NCBI RefSeq assembly: GCF_003112555.1
Contig: NZ_BEWB01000018.1
Coordinates: forward strand, 113,058 to 177,057
Source of the DNA: Streptomyces coelicoflavus
Lineage (GTDB): Bacteria > Actinomycetota > Actinomycetes > Streptomycetales > Streptomycetaceae
Reading direction: 5' to 3'
Length of the DNA: 64,000 nucleotides
The notes under the pieces are model-generated. The model was given only the letters and a program-made list of their open reading frames with translations, was not told the DNA's origin and searched no databases. The stretch's first letter is position 1. Each line of letters starts with the position of its first letter. Both the position numbers and the translations under genes were made by a program. This document shows, piece after piece, positions 54,080 through 64,000 of the stretch.

Positions 54080-56296
54080 GTGGAGAACGAGACCCACTAC
54101 GCCGAAGCCGTGATCGACAACGGCGCGTTCGGCACCCGCACCATCCGCTTCGAGACGGGCCGTCTGGCCCGTCAGGCCGCCGGTTCCGCCGTGGCGTACC
54201 TGGACGACGACACCATGGTGCTGTCGGCCACCAGCGCCTCGAAGAACCCGAAGGACCAGCTCGACTTCTTCCCGCTCACGGTGGACGTCGAGGAGCGGAT
54301 GTACGCCGCCGGCAAGATCCCCGGCAGCTTCTTCCGCCGTGAGGGCCGGCCCTCCGAGGACGCGATCCTCACCTGCCGCCTGATCGACCGCCCGCTGCGC
54401 CCCTCCTTCAAGAAGGGCCTGCGCAACGAGATCCAGGTCGTCGCGACGATCATGGCCCTCAACCCCGACCACCTGTACGACGTCGTGGCGATCAACGCCG
54501 CCTCCGCGTCCACGCAGCTGGCCGGCCTGCCCTTCTCCGGCCCGATCGGCGGCGTCCGCGTCGCGCTGATCAGCGGCCAGTGGGTGGCCTTCCCGACGCA
54601 CACCGAGCTCGAGGACGCCGTCTTCGACATGGTCGTCGCGGGCCGCGCCCTGGAGGACGGCGACGTCGCGATCATGATGGTCGAGGCCGAGGCCACCGAG
54701 AAGACCGTCAAGCTGGTCGAGGGCGGCGCCGAGGCGCCGACCGAGGAGGTCGTCGCCGCCGGTCTCGAGGCCGCGAAGCCCTTCATCAAGGTGCTCTGCC
54801 GCGCCCAGGCCGACCTCGCCGCCAAGGCCGCCAAGCCGACCGGCGAGTTCCCGATCTTCCTCGACTACCAGGACGACGTCCTGGAGGCGCTGACCGGCGC
54901 CGTCCGCCCCGAGCTGGCGCAGGCGCTCACCATCGCCGGCAAGCAGGAGCGCGAGGCCGAGCTGGACCGCGTCAAGGGCATCGCCGCCGAGAAGCTCCTG
55001 CCGGAGTTCGAGGGCCGCGAGAAGGAGATCTCCGCCGCGTACCGCGCGCTGACCAAGTCCCTGGTCCGCGAGCGCGTCATCAAGGAGAAGAAGCGCATCG
55101 ACGGCCGCGGTGTCACCGACATCCGCACCCTGGCCGCCGAGGTCGAGGCCATCCCGCGCGTGCACGGCTCGGCGCTGTTCGAGCGCGGTGAGACCCAGAT
55201 CCTGGGCGTCACCACCCTGAACATGCTCCGCATGGAGCAGCAGCTGGACACCCTCTCCCCGGTGACCCGCAAGCGCTACATGCACAACTACAACTTCCCG
55301 CCCTACTCCGTCGGCGAGACCGGCCGCGTCGGCTCCCCGAAGCGCCGCGAGATCGGCCACGGCGCCCTCGCCGAGCGCGCCATCGTGCCGGTGCTGCCGA
55401 CGCGCGAGGAGTTCCCCTACGCGATCCGCCAGGTGTCCGAGGCCCTCGGCTCCAACGGCTCGACGTCCATGGGCTCGGTCTGCGCCTCCACCATGTCGCT
55501 GCTGAACGCCGGTGTGCCGCTCAAGGCCCCCGTCGCCGGTATCGCCATGGGCCTGATCTCCCAGGAGAGCAACGGCGAGACGCACTACGTCGCCCTCACC
55601 GACATCCTCGGTGCGGAGGACGCCTTCGGCGACATGGACTTCAAGGTCGCCGGCACCAAGGAGTTCGTGACCGCCCTCCAGCTCGACACCAAGCTGGACG
55701 GCATCCCCGCCTCCGTCCTGGCCGCCGCCCTCAAGCAGGCCCGTGACGCCCGCCTCCACATCCTCGACGTGATGATGGAAGCGATCGACACGCCGGACGA
55801 GATGTCCCCGAACGCGCCGCGGATCATCACCGTGAAGATCCCCGTCGACAAGATCGGTGAGGTCATCGGCCCCAAGGGCAAGATGATCAACCAGATCCAG
55901 GAGGACACGGGCGCCGACATCACGATCGAGGACGACGGCACCATCTACATCGGTGCCGCCCAGGGCTCGCAGGCCGAGGCCGCCCGCGCCACGATCAACG
56001 GCATCGCCAACCCGACCATGCCCGAGGTCGGCGAGCGCTACCTGGGCACGGTCGTCAAGACGACCACCTTCGGCGCGTTCGTCTCGCTGCTGCCCGGCAA
56101 GGACGGTCTGCTGCACATCTCGCAGATCCGCAAGCTGGCCGGCGGCAAGCGCGTGGAGAACGTCGAGGACGTCCTCGGTGTGGGCCAGAAGGTCCAGGTC
56201 GAGATCGCCGAGATCGACTCCCGCGGCAAGCTCTCCCTCATCCCCGTCATCGAGGGCGAAGAGGGCGACGACAAGAAGGACGACGCCGACAAGTGA
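54080..56296 (+). CDS. pnp: Polyribonucleotide nucleotidyltransferase (PNPase)
   Basis: A 738-residue exoribonuclease/polymerase that degrades RNA phosphorolytically and, in Streptomyces, also makes 3' tails. The GTG at 54080 gives MENETHYAEAVIDNG. Two RNase PH domains are present (SGRP-type IPGSFFRREGRPSEDAILTC, and IPRVHGSALFERGETQILGV with GHGALAERAIVPVLP), a linker helical domain, then KH (IGEVIGPKGKMINQI, near 590) and S1 (GTVVKTTTFGAFVSLLPGKD, near 660). The stop overlaps the next gene by 4 bases. Confidence 0.97.
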   Translation: MENETHYAEAVIDNGAFGTRTIRFETGRLARQAAGSAVAYLDDDTMVLSATSASKNPKDQLDFFPLTVDVEERMYAAGKIPGSFFRREGRPSEDAILTCRLIDRPLRPSFKKGLRNEIQVVATIMALNPDHLYDVVAINAASASTQLAGLPFSGPIGGVRVALISGQWVAFPTHTELEDAVFDMVVAGRALEDGDVAIMMVEAEATEKTVKLVEGGAEAPTEEVVAAGLEAAKPFIKVLCRAQADLAAKAAKPTGEFPIFLDYQDDVLEALTGAVRPELAQALTIAGKQEREAELDRVKGIAAEKLLPEFEGREKEISAAYRALTKSLVRERVIKEKKRIDGRGVTDIRTLAAEVEAIPRVHGSALFERGETQILGVTTLNMLRMEQQLDTLSPVTRKRYMHNYNFPPYSVGETGRVGSPKRREIGHGALAERAIVPVLPTREEFPYAIRQVSEALGSNGSTSMGSVCASTMSLLNAGVPLKAPVAGIAMGLISQESNGETHYVALTDILGAEDAFGDMDFKVAGTKEFVTALQLDTKLDGIPASVLAAALKQARDARLHILDVMMEAIDTPDEMSPNAPRIITVKIPVDKIGEVIGPKGKMINQIQEDTGADITIEDDGTIYIGAAQGSQAEAARATINGIANPTMPEVGERYLGTVVKTTTFGAFVSLLPGKDGLLHISQIRKLAGGKRVENVEDVLGVGQKVQVEIAEIDSRGKLSLIPVIEGEEGDDKKDDADK

Positions 56297-57672
56297 CGTC
56301 CCGTAGCGCCAAGGCGACGGCCCGCACCTCCTCGGAGGCGCGGGCCGTCGCCCGTACCCAAACCCTGATCAAGGGGGAGAACGGCATCGGCACGGTCCGC
56401 AAGACCACCCTCCCCGGCGGCCTGCGCATCGTCACCGAGACGCTCCCCTCGGTCCGCTCGGCGACCTTCGGCATCTGGGCGCACGTCGGCTCCCGCGACG
56501 AGACCCCGGCCCTGAACGGCGCCACCCACTACCTGGAGCACCTGCTCTTCAAGGGCACCCGCAAGCGCAGTGCCCTGGACATCTCCGCCGCCATCGACGC
56601 GGTCGGCGGCGAGATGAACGCCTTCACGGCGAAGGAGTACACGTGCTACTACGCGCGCGTGCTCGACACCGACCTGCCGCTCGCCATCGACGTCGTCTGC
56701 GACATGCTGACCGGCTCGCTGATCCAGGAGGAGGACGTCGACGTCGAGCGCGGCGCGATCCTCGAGGAGATCGCGATGACCGAGGACGACCCCGGCGACT
56801 GCGTGCACGATCTCTTCGCGCACACCATGTTCGGCGACAACGCGCTGGGCCGCCCCGTCCTCGGCACCGTCGACACGGTCAACGCCCTCACCGCCGACCG
56901 CATCCGCCGCTTCTACAAGAAGCACTACGACCCCACCCACCTCGTGGTCGCCGCGGCCGGCAACGTCGACCACAACAAGGTCGTACGCCAGGTCCGCGCC
57001 GCCTTCGAGAAGGCCGGCGCCTTCAGGAACCCGGGGGCCGAACCGCTCGCCCCGCGCGAGGGACGGCGCACCGTCCGTGCCGCCGGCCGCGTCGAGCTCA
57101 TCGGCCGCAAGACCGAGCAGGCGCACGTCATCCTCGGCATGCCGGGCCTGGCCCGCACCGACGAGCGCCGTTGGGCGATGGGCGTGCTCAACACCGCCCT
57201 CGGCGGCGGCATGTCCTCGCGCCTGTTCCAGGAGGTCCGGGAGAAGCGCGGGCTGGCGTACAGCGTGTACTCGTACACGTCCGGGTTCGCCGACTGCGGC
57301 CTGTTCGGCGTGTACGCGGGCTGCCGGCCCTCCCAGGTGCACGACGTGCTCAAGATCTGCCGCGACGAGCTGGACCACGTCGCCGAGCACGGCCTCACGG
57401 ACGACGAGATCGGCCGCGCCGTCGGCCAGCTCCAGGGCTCCACGGTCCTCGGCCTCGAGGACACGGGCGCGCTGATGAACCGTATCGGCAAGAGCGAGCT
57501 GTGCTGGGGCGAGCAGATGTCGGTCGACGACATGCTGGCCCGGATAGCCTCGGTCACGCCGGACGACGTCCGTGCCGTCGCCCGCGACGTCCTGGGCCGC
57601 CGGCCGTCCCTGTCGGTCATCGGCCCGCTCAAGGACAAGCAGGCGGCCCGGCTGCACGACGCCGTCGCCTGA
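56293..57672 (+). CDS. M16 family zinc peptidase
   Basis: A 459-residue peptidase. The inverted zinc motif HYLEH (His79, Glu82, His83) is intact, and the downstream Glu of the site lies in ERGAILEEIAMTEDDPGD. The second-half motif GGGMSSRLFQEVREKRGLAY is present, as in mitochondrial processing peptidase/PepR-type proteins. The GTG overlaps the pnp stop (GTGA), so it is co-translated with PNPase. Substrate unknown. Confidence 0.92.
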   Translation: MTSRSAKATARTSSEARAVARTQTLIKGENGIGTVRKTTLPGGLRIVTETLPSVRSATFGIWAHVGSRDETPALNGATHYLEHLLFKGTRKRSALDISAAIDAVGGEMNAFTAKEYTCYYARVLDTDLPLAIDVVCDMLTGSLIQEEDVDVERGAILEEIAMTEDDPGDCVHDLFAHTMFGDNALGRPVLGTVDTVNALTADRIRRFYKKHYDPTHLVVAAAGNVDHNKVVRQVRAAFEKAGAFRNPGAEPLAPREGRRTVRAAGRVELIGRKTEQAHVILGMPGLARTDERRWAMGVLNTALGGGMSSRLFQEVREKRGLAYSVYSYTSGFADCGLFGVYAGCRPSQVHDVLKICRDELDHVAEHGLTDDEIGRAVGQLQGSTVLGLEDTGALMNRIGKSELCWGEQMSVDDMLARIASVTPDDVRAVARDVLGRRPSLSVIGPLKDKQAARLHDAVA

Positions 57673-57711
57673 CGGTTCCGTCGCGAAACGTTCGAGAAGG
57701 AAGCATGTGAC

Positions 57712-58464
57712 ATGAGCAAGCTGCGCGTGGCCGTCCTCGGTGCCAAGGGCCGGATCGGCTCCGAGGCGGTCCGGGCGGTCGAGGCCGCCGAGGACATGGA
57801 GCTGGTCGCCGCCCTCGGCCGGGGCGACAGTCTGGAGGCGCTGGCCGAGAACGGCGCCCAGGTCGCCGTCGAGCTGACCACCCCCGCCTCGGTGATGGAC
57901 AACCTCGACTACTGCCTGCGCCACGGCATCCACGCCGTCGTCGGCACCACCGGCTGGACCGACGAGCGCCTCGCGCAGCTCAACGCGTGGCTCGACGCCT
58001 CCCCGGAGACCGGCGTGCTCATCGCGCCGAACTTCTCCATCGGCGCCGTGCTGACCATGAGGTTCGCGCAGATCGCCGCCCCGTACTTCGAGTCCGTCGA
58101 GGTCGTCGAGCTGCACCACCCGAACAAGGTGGACGCCCCCAGCGGCACCGCCACCCGCACCGCCCAGCTGATCGCTGCGGCCCGGCAGAAGGCAGGCTCC
58201 GCACCGGCGCCCGACGCCACTGCCACCGCCCTGGACGGCGCCCGCGGCGCGGACGTGGACGGGGTCCCGGTCCACGCGATCCGGCTGCGCGGACTGCTCG
58301 CCCACCAGGAGGTCCTGCTGGGCGGCGAGGGCGAGACCCTCACCGTCCGGCACGACTCCCTGCACCACAGCAGCTTCATGCCGGGCATCCTGCTGGGCGC
58401 CCGCCGGGTGGTCACCACCCCGGGCCTCACCTTCGGCCTGGAACACTTCCTGGACCTGAACTGA
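57712..58464 (+). CDS. dapB: 4-hydroxy-tetrahydrodipicolinate reductase
   Basis: A 250-residue enzyme of the lysine/diaminopimelate pathway, reducing the DapA product with NAD(P)H. The N-terminal Rossmann motif is VAVLGAKGRIGSE, followed by VVGTTGWTDERL, and the catalytic segment is ELHHPNKVDAPSGTA with the His-His and Lys. The C-terminus has LRGLLAHQEVLLGGEGETLT. ATG at 57712 follows GAAGGAAGC. Confidence 0.96.
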   Translation: MSKLRVAVLGAKGRIGSEAVRAVEAAEDMELVAALGRGDSLEALAENGAQVAVELTTPASVMDNLDYCLRHGIHAVVGTTGWTDERLAQLNAWLDASPETGVLIAPNFSIGAVLTMRFAQIAAPYFESVEVVELHHPNKVDAPSGTATRTAQLIAAARQKAGSAPAPDATATALDGARGADVDGVPVHAIRLRGLLAHQEVLLGGEGETLTVRHDSLHHSSFMPGILLGARRVVTTPGLTFGLEHFLDLN

Positions 58465-58477
58465 GGCCCTCACCCTG

Positions 58478-58933
58478 ATGCGCGCGAAGATCACCTACCT
58501 CGTCACGGCCGCCGTCCTGGTCTTCTACTTCCTCCTGGTCGGCAGCCGCGGCGTGCTGCTCATCAAGACCGGCACCCTGCTCACCGTCACCTTCGGCGTC
58601 GCGGTGCTGATCCTGCCGGTGATCGGCCTGTGGTTCCTGTGGAAGAACACCCAGTTCGTCCGCAGGGCCAACCAGCTCGCCGCCGAGCTGGACGCCGAGG
58701 GCGGACTGCCCGTCGACGAGCTGAAGCGCACCCCCAGCGGCCGGGTCGACCGGGAGTCGGCCGACGCGGTCTTCGCCCTGCGCAGGGCCGAGACCGAGGA
58801 CGCCCCCGGCGACTGGCGCAGCTGGTTCCGCCTCGCCGTCGCCTACCACGACGCCCGCGACACCCCGCGCGCCCGCAAGGCGATGCAGCGGGCGATCGCC
58901 CTCCACGACGGCAAGCACGTCGAGGCCGCCTGA
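58478..58933 (+). CDS. Two-TM membrane protein with TPR-like tail
   Basis: A 151-residue conserved Streptomyces-type protein beside dapB. TM1 (ITYLVTAAVLVFYFLLVG) and TM2 (TLLTVTFGVAVLILPVIGLW) are followed by a cytoplasmic helical region. WRSWFRLAVAYHDARDTPRA and RKAMQRAIALHDGKHV look like one TPR-like unit. Role unknown. It lies 13 bases after dapB. Confidence 0.75.
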   Translation: MRAKITYLVTAAVLVFYFLLVGSRGVLLIKTGTLLTVTFGVAVLILPVIGLWFLWKNTQFVRRANQLAAELDAEGGLPVDELKRTPSGRVDRESADAVFALRRAETEDAPGDWRSWFRLAVAYHDARDTPRARKAMQRAIALHDGKHVEAA

Positions 58934-58948
58934 GCGGACCGCACGCCA

Positions 58949-58994
58949 GACGCCGGGGCCCGGACCGCAGCTGTGCGGTCCGGGCCCCGGCGTC
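58949..58994. terminator. Strong bidirectional terminator
   Basis: A perfect 21-bp stem (left arm starting GACGCCGGGGCCC, right arm ending GGGCCCCGGCGTC) with loop GCTG. It lies between the convergent genes ending at 58933 and 59011 and can end transcription from both sides. Confidence 0.9.
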
Positions 58995-59010
58995 CCGACT
59001 GTCGGGTGCG

Positions 59011-59565
59011 TCAGTCCCGTCGGTACTCGGCGGCCCACGCCTCCACCGCGTCGGCCGCCCGGTTGAAGGCGCCGTCGCGCGCGAGGAAGTCGGAGTTGTG
59101 CGTGGTCAGCAGCGGGGCCATGGGCTCGGCGGACCGGCCGTTGCGGACGAGCAGCAGAGCCTGCCCCTGCACCGTGCGCGGCAGTCCGAGCCAGCGCACC
59201 GGCTGCTGCACCGTGCGCACACTGGCCACCTGCTGCCAGGCCACCGTGCGCGTGGTGAGGAAGCCCACCTGACGCACCCCGTGCGCGCTCACCCACGCGC
59301 CCATGCGCAGCATCCGCAGGGCGCAGAGGATGACGACGACCGCGACGCCGAAGACCACCCCGGCGGAGGACACCCCGCCGGTCGCCGCGATGATGACCGC
59401 CGCGAACAGGACGAACGAGGCGAGCAGCAGCATCAGCGCCGCCGTCCCCACGCGCCACGGCCCCGGCCGGTAGGGCCGGCGCCAGAGGTCGCGGTCGTCG
59501 TACGGCAGCGCGACGTCGTCGGCCGTGTCAAAGGCGCGGTCGGCCGTCAGGAAGGGCAGGGGCAC
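59011..59565 (-). CDS. PH-domain membrane protein
   Basis: A 184-residue protein. After a charged N-terminus two TM helices (VGTAALMLLLASFVLFAAVI and GVVFGVAVVVILCALRML) precede a bacterial PH-like domain (SAHGVRQVGFLTTRTVAWQQ, VASVRTVQQPVRWLG, GQALLLVRNGRSAEP). The end is helical (AFNRAADAVEAWAAEYRRD). Function unknown. ATG at 59565. Confidence 0.75.
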   Translation of the reverse strand: MPLPFLTADRAFDTADDVALPYDDRDLWRRPYRPGPWRVGTAALMLLLASFVLFAAVIIAATGGVSSAGVVFGVAVVVILCALRMLRMGAWVSAHGVRQVGFLTTRTVAWQQVASVRTVQQPVRWLGLPRTVQGQALLLVRNGRSAEPMAPLLTTHNSDFLARDGAFNRAADAVEAWAAEYRRD

Positions 59566-59681
59566 GGCTGGTCCTCACTCGTTCCATGGCAAGTGTTGTG
59601 CCCGGTGAGGCTACCGACCTGTGTCTGCCGTCACCACCCTCGGGGGTCCGGACGGAGTCCGACCGGCCGTCCCGTGCGCTC

Positions 59682-59921
59682 CTAGCGTCCCTCGGACGCC
59701 TGTGACGGCTGCTTGTGCGGGGAGGGCTGGTCGGCCGACAGAGCGGGCATCCCGATCACCAGGGAGCCCACCAGACCGGCGACGACGGTGACGCCGAGGA
59801 GCCAGCGTCCGGCCAGCTGGCCGAAGGACGCCCGCTCGGGCGGCGGGGGTGTGACATTGCTGCGGAACCTGTCGGCCTCGGCGACGAAGGCGAACGGCAC
59901 GGGTTCACGCCGGCGGATCAT
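59682..59921 (-). CDS. Small single-TM protein
   Basis: A 79-residue protein. The ATG at 59921 has GAAGGGAG about 12 bases upstream; the frame is open far upstream through the thyX region but that part is antisense to thyX. A charged N-terminus (MIRRREPVPFAFVAEADRFR) is followed by one TM helix (WLLGVTVVAGLVGSLVIGMP) and a Pro/Ser tail. It is divergent from thyX. Role unknown. Confidence 0.65.
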   Translation of the reverse strand: MIRRREPVPFAFVAEADRFRSNVTPPPPERASFGQLAGRWLLGVTVVAGLVGSLVIGMPALSADQPSPHKQPSQASEGR

Positions 59922-60125
59922 AGGGACTGCGTCTCCCTTCGGGGACTGGAATGAAGTGCTGTTACTCATACAGACGAACGAATGCCCCTCCAGGTGCCCT
60001 GTTTCGCCGACTTCATTGCGGCACGGCATCGAACGCCCGATTCGGCGCCACTTGGCGGCCCGTAGAGTGGCCTCGCCAGGCGACGCGATGGGCGCCAAGC
60101 GACGAGATGGGAAGGCCCTCCACCC

Positions 60126-60866
60126 GTGACCGACACCCCCGCCGACGATTTCAAGATCGACCTCCGCAGCGACATCACCGTGGAGCTGGTCAAGAGCGCC
60201 GCGACCGACTCCGACGTACTGTTCGCGGCCCGCGTCTCGACCGCCGGGGAGCAGTCCCTGGACGAACTGAAGAAGGACCCCGAGCGTTCCAAGGGCCTGA
60301 TCAACTACCTCATGCGGGACCGGCACGGCAGCCCGTTCGAGCACAACTCGATGACCTTCTTCGTCAGCGCCCCGATCTTCGTCTTCCGCGAGTTCATGCG
60401 GCACCGCGTCGGCTGGTCCTACAACGAGGAGTCGGGCCGCTACCGGGAGCTCCAGCCCGTCTTCTACGTGCCGGACGCCTCCCGCAAGCTGGTCCAGCAG
60501 GGCCGCCCCGGCAAGTACGTCTTCGTCGAGGGCACCCCGGAGCAGCACGAGCTGGTCGGCGGCGCGATGGAGGACTCCTACCGCCAGGCCTACGCGACGT
60601 ACCAGAGGATGCTCGCCGCCGGCGTCGCCCGCGAGGTGGCCCGCGCGGTGCTCCCCGTCGGCCTGTACTCGTCGATGTACGCCACCTGCAACGCCCGCTC
60701 GCTGATGCACTTCCTGGGCCTGCGCACCCAGCACGAGCTGGCGAAGGTGCCCTCGTTCCCGCAGCGGGAGATCGAGATGGTCGGCGAGAAGATGGAAGAG
60801 GAGTGGGCCCGCCTCATGCCGCTCACCCACGCCGCCTTCAACACCAACGGCCGCGTGGCGCCGTAA
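60126..60866 (+). CDS. thyX: FAD-dependent thymidylate synthase
   Basis: A 246-residue flavoenzyme making dTMP from dUMP with methylene-tetrahydrofolate and NADPH. The ThyX signature is clear: HGSPFEHNSMTFFVSAP, then FREFMRHRVGWSYNEESGRY, and the C-terminal RSLMHFLGLRTQHELA. The RHR and the signature Ser are separated by eight residues rather than the seven usually quoted. The GTG at 60126 follows GGGAAGG. The ATG/GTG choice is supported by the family N-terminus. Confidence 0.95.
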   Translation: MTDTPADDFKIDLRSDITVELVKSAATDSDVLFAARVSTAGEQSLDELKKDPERSKGLINYLMRDRHGSPFEHNSMTFFVSAPIFVFREFMRHRVGWSYNEESGRYRELQPVFYVPDASRKLVQQGRPGKYVFVEGTPEQHELVGGAMEDSYRQAYATYQRMLAAGVAREVARAVLPVGLYSSMYATCNARSLMHFLGLRTQHELAKVPSFPQREIEMVGEKMEEEWARLMPLTHAAFNTNGRVAP

Positions 60867-60974
60867 GGCGTCCGGCCCCCTGGCCGGCCCGGCCGGGCAC
60901 AGATGTACGCATCAACCATGCGAAGTGTCCGGATTGCGGCGTTTGGAGAAGTTCATCTAGCCTGATCAAAGGGA

Positions 60975-61022
60975 CCCGGCACTGCTTGAACCCCCGAGCA
61001 GGCAGTGCCGGGCTCCACTTCC
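60975..61022 (+). terminator. Inverted repeat between thyX and dapA
   Basis: CCCGGCACTGC and GCAGTGCCGGG pair perfectly (11 bp) with a 26-base loop, 108 bases after thyX and 63 before dapA. It may terminate thyX or act in the dapA leader. Confidence 0.45.
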
Positions 61023-61085
61023 GTTCCGACCGGCCGCCTCCCCCGAGGGCAGACCCCGCCCTGAGCAACGAGTAGCGTGTAACCC

Positions 61086-61985
61086 ATGGCTCCGACCTCC
61101 ACTCCGCAGACCCCCTTCGGGCGGGTCCTCACCGCCATGGTCACGCCGTTCACGGCGGACGGCGCACTCGACCTCGACGGCGCCCAGCGGCTCGCCGCCC
61201 ACCTGGTGGACGCAGGCAACGACGGCCTGATCATCAACGGCACCACCGGCGAGTCCCCCACCACCAGCGACGCGGAGAAAGCGGACCTCGTACGAGCCGT
61301 ACTGGAGGCCGTCGGCGACCGGGCACACGTCGTCGCCGGAGTGGGCACGAACAACACCCAGCACAGCATCGAGCTGGCCCGCGCCGCCGAGCGCGTCGGC
61401 GCCCACGGCCTGCTGCTCGTCACGCCGTACTACAACAAGCCCCCGCAAGAGGGCCTGTACCAGCACTTCACGGCCATCGCCGATGCCGCGGAGCTGCCCG
61501 TCATGCTCTACGACATCCCCGGCCGCAGCGGCGTCCCGATCAACACCGAGACCCTGGTCCGTCTCGCGGAGCACCCGCGGATCGTCGCCAACAAGGACGC
61601 CAAGGGCGACCTCGGCCGCGCCAGCTGGGCCATCGCGCACTCCGGCCTCGCCTGGTACTCCGGCGACGACATGCTGAACCTCCCGCTGCTCGCCGTGGGC
61701 GCGGTCGGCTTCGTCTCCGTCGTCGGCCACGTCGTCACCCCGGAACTGCGCGCCATGGTGGACGCGCACGTCGCCGGTGACGTACAGAAGGCACTGGAGA
61801 TCCACCAGAAGCTGCTCCCCGTCTTCACCGGCATGTTCCGCACCCAGGGCGTCATGACCACCAAGGGCGCGCTCGCCCTCCAGGGACTGCCCGCGGGACC
61901 GCTGCGCGCCCCCATGGTCGGCCTCACGCCCGAGGAAACCGAGCAGCTCAAGATCGATCTTGCCGCCGGCGGGGTACAGCTCTGA
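61086..61985 (+). CDS. dapA: 4-hydroxy-tetrahydrodipicolinate synthase
   Basis: A 299-residue TIM-barrel aldolase of lysine biosynthesis, condensing pyruvate with aspartate semialdehyde. Motifs are AMVTPFTADGALDLDGAQRL, NGTTGESPTTSDAEK, LLLVTPYYNKPPQEGLYQHF (catalytic Tyr), YDIPGRSGVPI, and the Schiff-base Lys in IVANKDAKGDL. ATG at 61086. RNase J follows in the same direction. Confidence 0.95.
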   Translation: MAPTSTPQTPFGRVLTAMVTPFTADGALDLDGAQRLAAHLVDAGNDGLIINGTTGESPTTSDAEKADLVRAVLEAVGDRAHVVAGVGTNNTQHSIELARAAERVGAHGLLLVTPYYNKPPQEGLYQHFTAIADAAELPVMLYDIPGRSGVPINTETLVRLAEHPRIVANKDAKGDLGRASWAIAHSGLAWYSGDDMLNLPLLAVGAVGFVSVVGHVVTPELRAMVDAHVAGDVQKALEIHQKLLPVFTGMFRTQGVMTTKGALALQGLPAGPLRAPMVGLTPEETEQLKIDLAAGGVQL

Positions 61986-62090
61986 CATCAGACTTCGCAC
62001 CACCGCACGACTGCACGGACTTCACAACTGAATAGGCGGGCCACCGGTGCCCGCACCCCATACGACAACTGCTTCTGCACGAACGTCATG

Positions 62091-62120
62091 CGCGCCACGT
62101 GCCCACCGGTACGTGGCGCG
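62091..62120 (+). promoter_or_regulatory. Hairpin in the RNase J leader
   Basis: CGCGCCACGT and ACGTGGCGCG form a perfect 10-bp stem with a 10-base loop, ending 3 bases before the GTGAGGAGAG ribosome binding site of rnj. It could shield initiation or serve as an RNase target in the rnj mRNA. Confidence 0.5.
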
Positions 62121-62138
62121 TGTGGTGAGGAGAGTCTT

Positions 62139-63824
<1,686 letters not shown>

Positions 63825-63853
63825 CGGGCCGTCGGACCACCGACAGCGCCAAC

Positions 63854-63897
63854 CTGGAGCGGGGCGCCCCGATTTGCATCGGGGCGCCCCGCTCCAG
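63854..63897 (+). terminator. Terminator after rnj
   Basis: A perfect 20-bp stem (left arm starting CTGGAGCGGGGCGCC, right arm ending GGCGCCCCGCTCCAG) with loop TTGC, 29 bases after the rnj stop. Strong intrinsic terminator. Confidence 0.92.
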
Positions 63898-63938
63898 TAC
63901 GTTTACATCTCCGCTCGGACGGGCACCCGATCACTTCG

Positions 63939-64000
63939 TGGTTCGGAGCCGCCCCGGAGGGTGGAAATACCGACTCAGAATCTCTGATAAAGTCGGACTC
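63939..64000 (+). promoter_or_regulatory. Possible start of an rRNA operon promoter/leader
   Basis: The window ends with TCTGATAAAGTCGGACTC. From memory this resembles the leader preceding 16S rRNA genes in Streptomyces, where TCTGATAAAGTCGGA-type elements recur. CCGACT (63970-63975) and AGTCGG (63991-63996) form a 6-bp inverted repeat here, and GATAAA could be a -10 element. The match is from memory only. Confidence 0.4.

Noticed and set aside
54077..56116. 679-residue ORF antisense to pnp
   Set aside because: Shadow of a highly conserved gene; no ribosome binding site or homology.
56038..58494. 818-residue ORF antisense to the M16 peptidase and dapB
   Set aside because: Same GC-shadow pattern; it overlaps two well-supported genes.
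59951..61075. 374-residue ORF overlapping thyX in another frame
   Set aside because: Arg/Pro-rich composition; thyX motifs are unambiguous in the other frame.

Overview
The window comes from a high-GC actinomycete, almost certainly a Streptomyces. The evidence is the very GC-rich third codon positions, frequent GTG starts, ATGA/GTGA gene overlaps, and a gene order that I recall as the standard Streptomyces chromosome order (proS, rimP-nusA-ylxR-infB-rbfA-truB, ribF, a type VII secretion locus, rpsO-pnp, dapB, thyX, dapA, rnj). No phage, IS element, CRISPR array or tRNA was seen. The species cannot be fixed from the sequence alone.

Layout. 1-16.7 kb is core information processing: the 3' part of proS; a reverse-strand trio (Tat-like lipoprotein, ferritin-like protein, kinase-fold protein with lost catalytic residues); the rimP-nusA-ylxR-infB-DUF503-rbfA-truB translation/transcription cluster; a large fusion of a protease-like domain with a P-loop NTPase; and ribF. 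16.7-23.0 kb is a reverse-strand, translationally coupled five-gene peptide-type ABC transporter with a recognisable sigma-70-type promoter.

23.3-53.3 kb is a complete type VII (ESX) secretion locus: an EspI-like MinD/ParA ATPase, EccE, EccB, mycosin MycP, two WXG100 proteins, EccC and EccD, plus a second mycosin. Two paralogous membrane-anchored beta-propeller-type proteins lie at its two ends. Between eccB-mycP and eccC-eccD is an accessory region with two candidate substrate modules: a reverse-strand helical-partner/WXG-effector/lipoprotein cassette, and a forward helical-protein/WXG-Pro-rich-protein/second-mycosin cassette. Between these is genetic debris: an XRE/DUF5753 regulator with an in-frame TAG, a DUF397 gene without a canonical start codon, and an orphan TetR-type palindrome.

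53.3-64 kb returns to core genes: rpsO-pnp with an intergenic hairpin, an M16 peptidase overlapping pnp, dapB, small membrane proteins, thyX, dapA and RNase J. The last 60 bases resemble the start of a Streptomyces rRNA operon leader.

How the genes fit together: the first block serves translation initiation and ribosome maturation, the last block serves RNA turnover (PNPase, RNase J) and diaminopimelate synthesis, and the middle is an export machine with its own substrates. The most interesting parts are the accessory T7SS cassettes, the triple mini-ORF cascade before infB, the protease/NTPase fusion that has lost its catalytic residues, and the decayed regulator pair.
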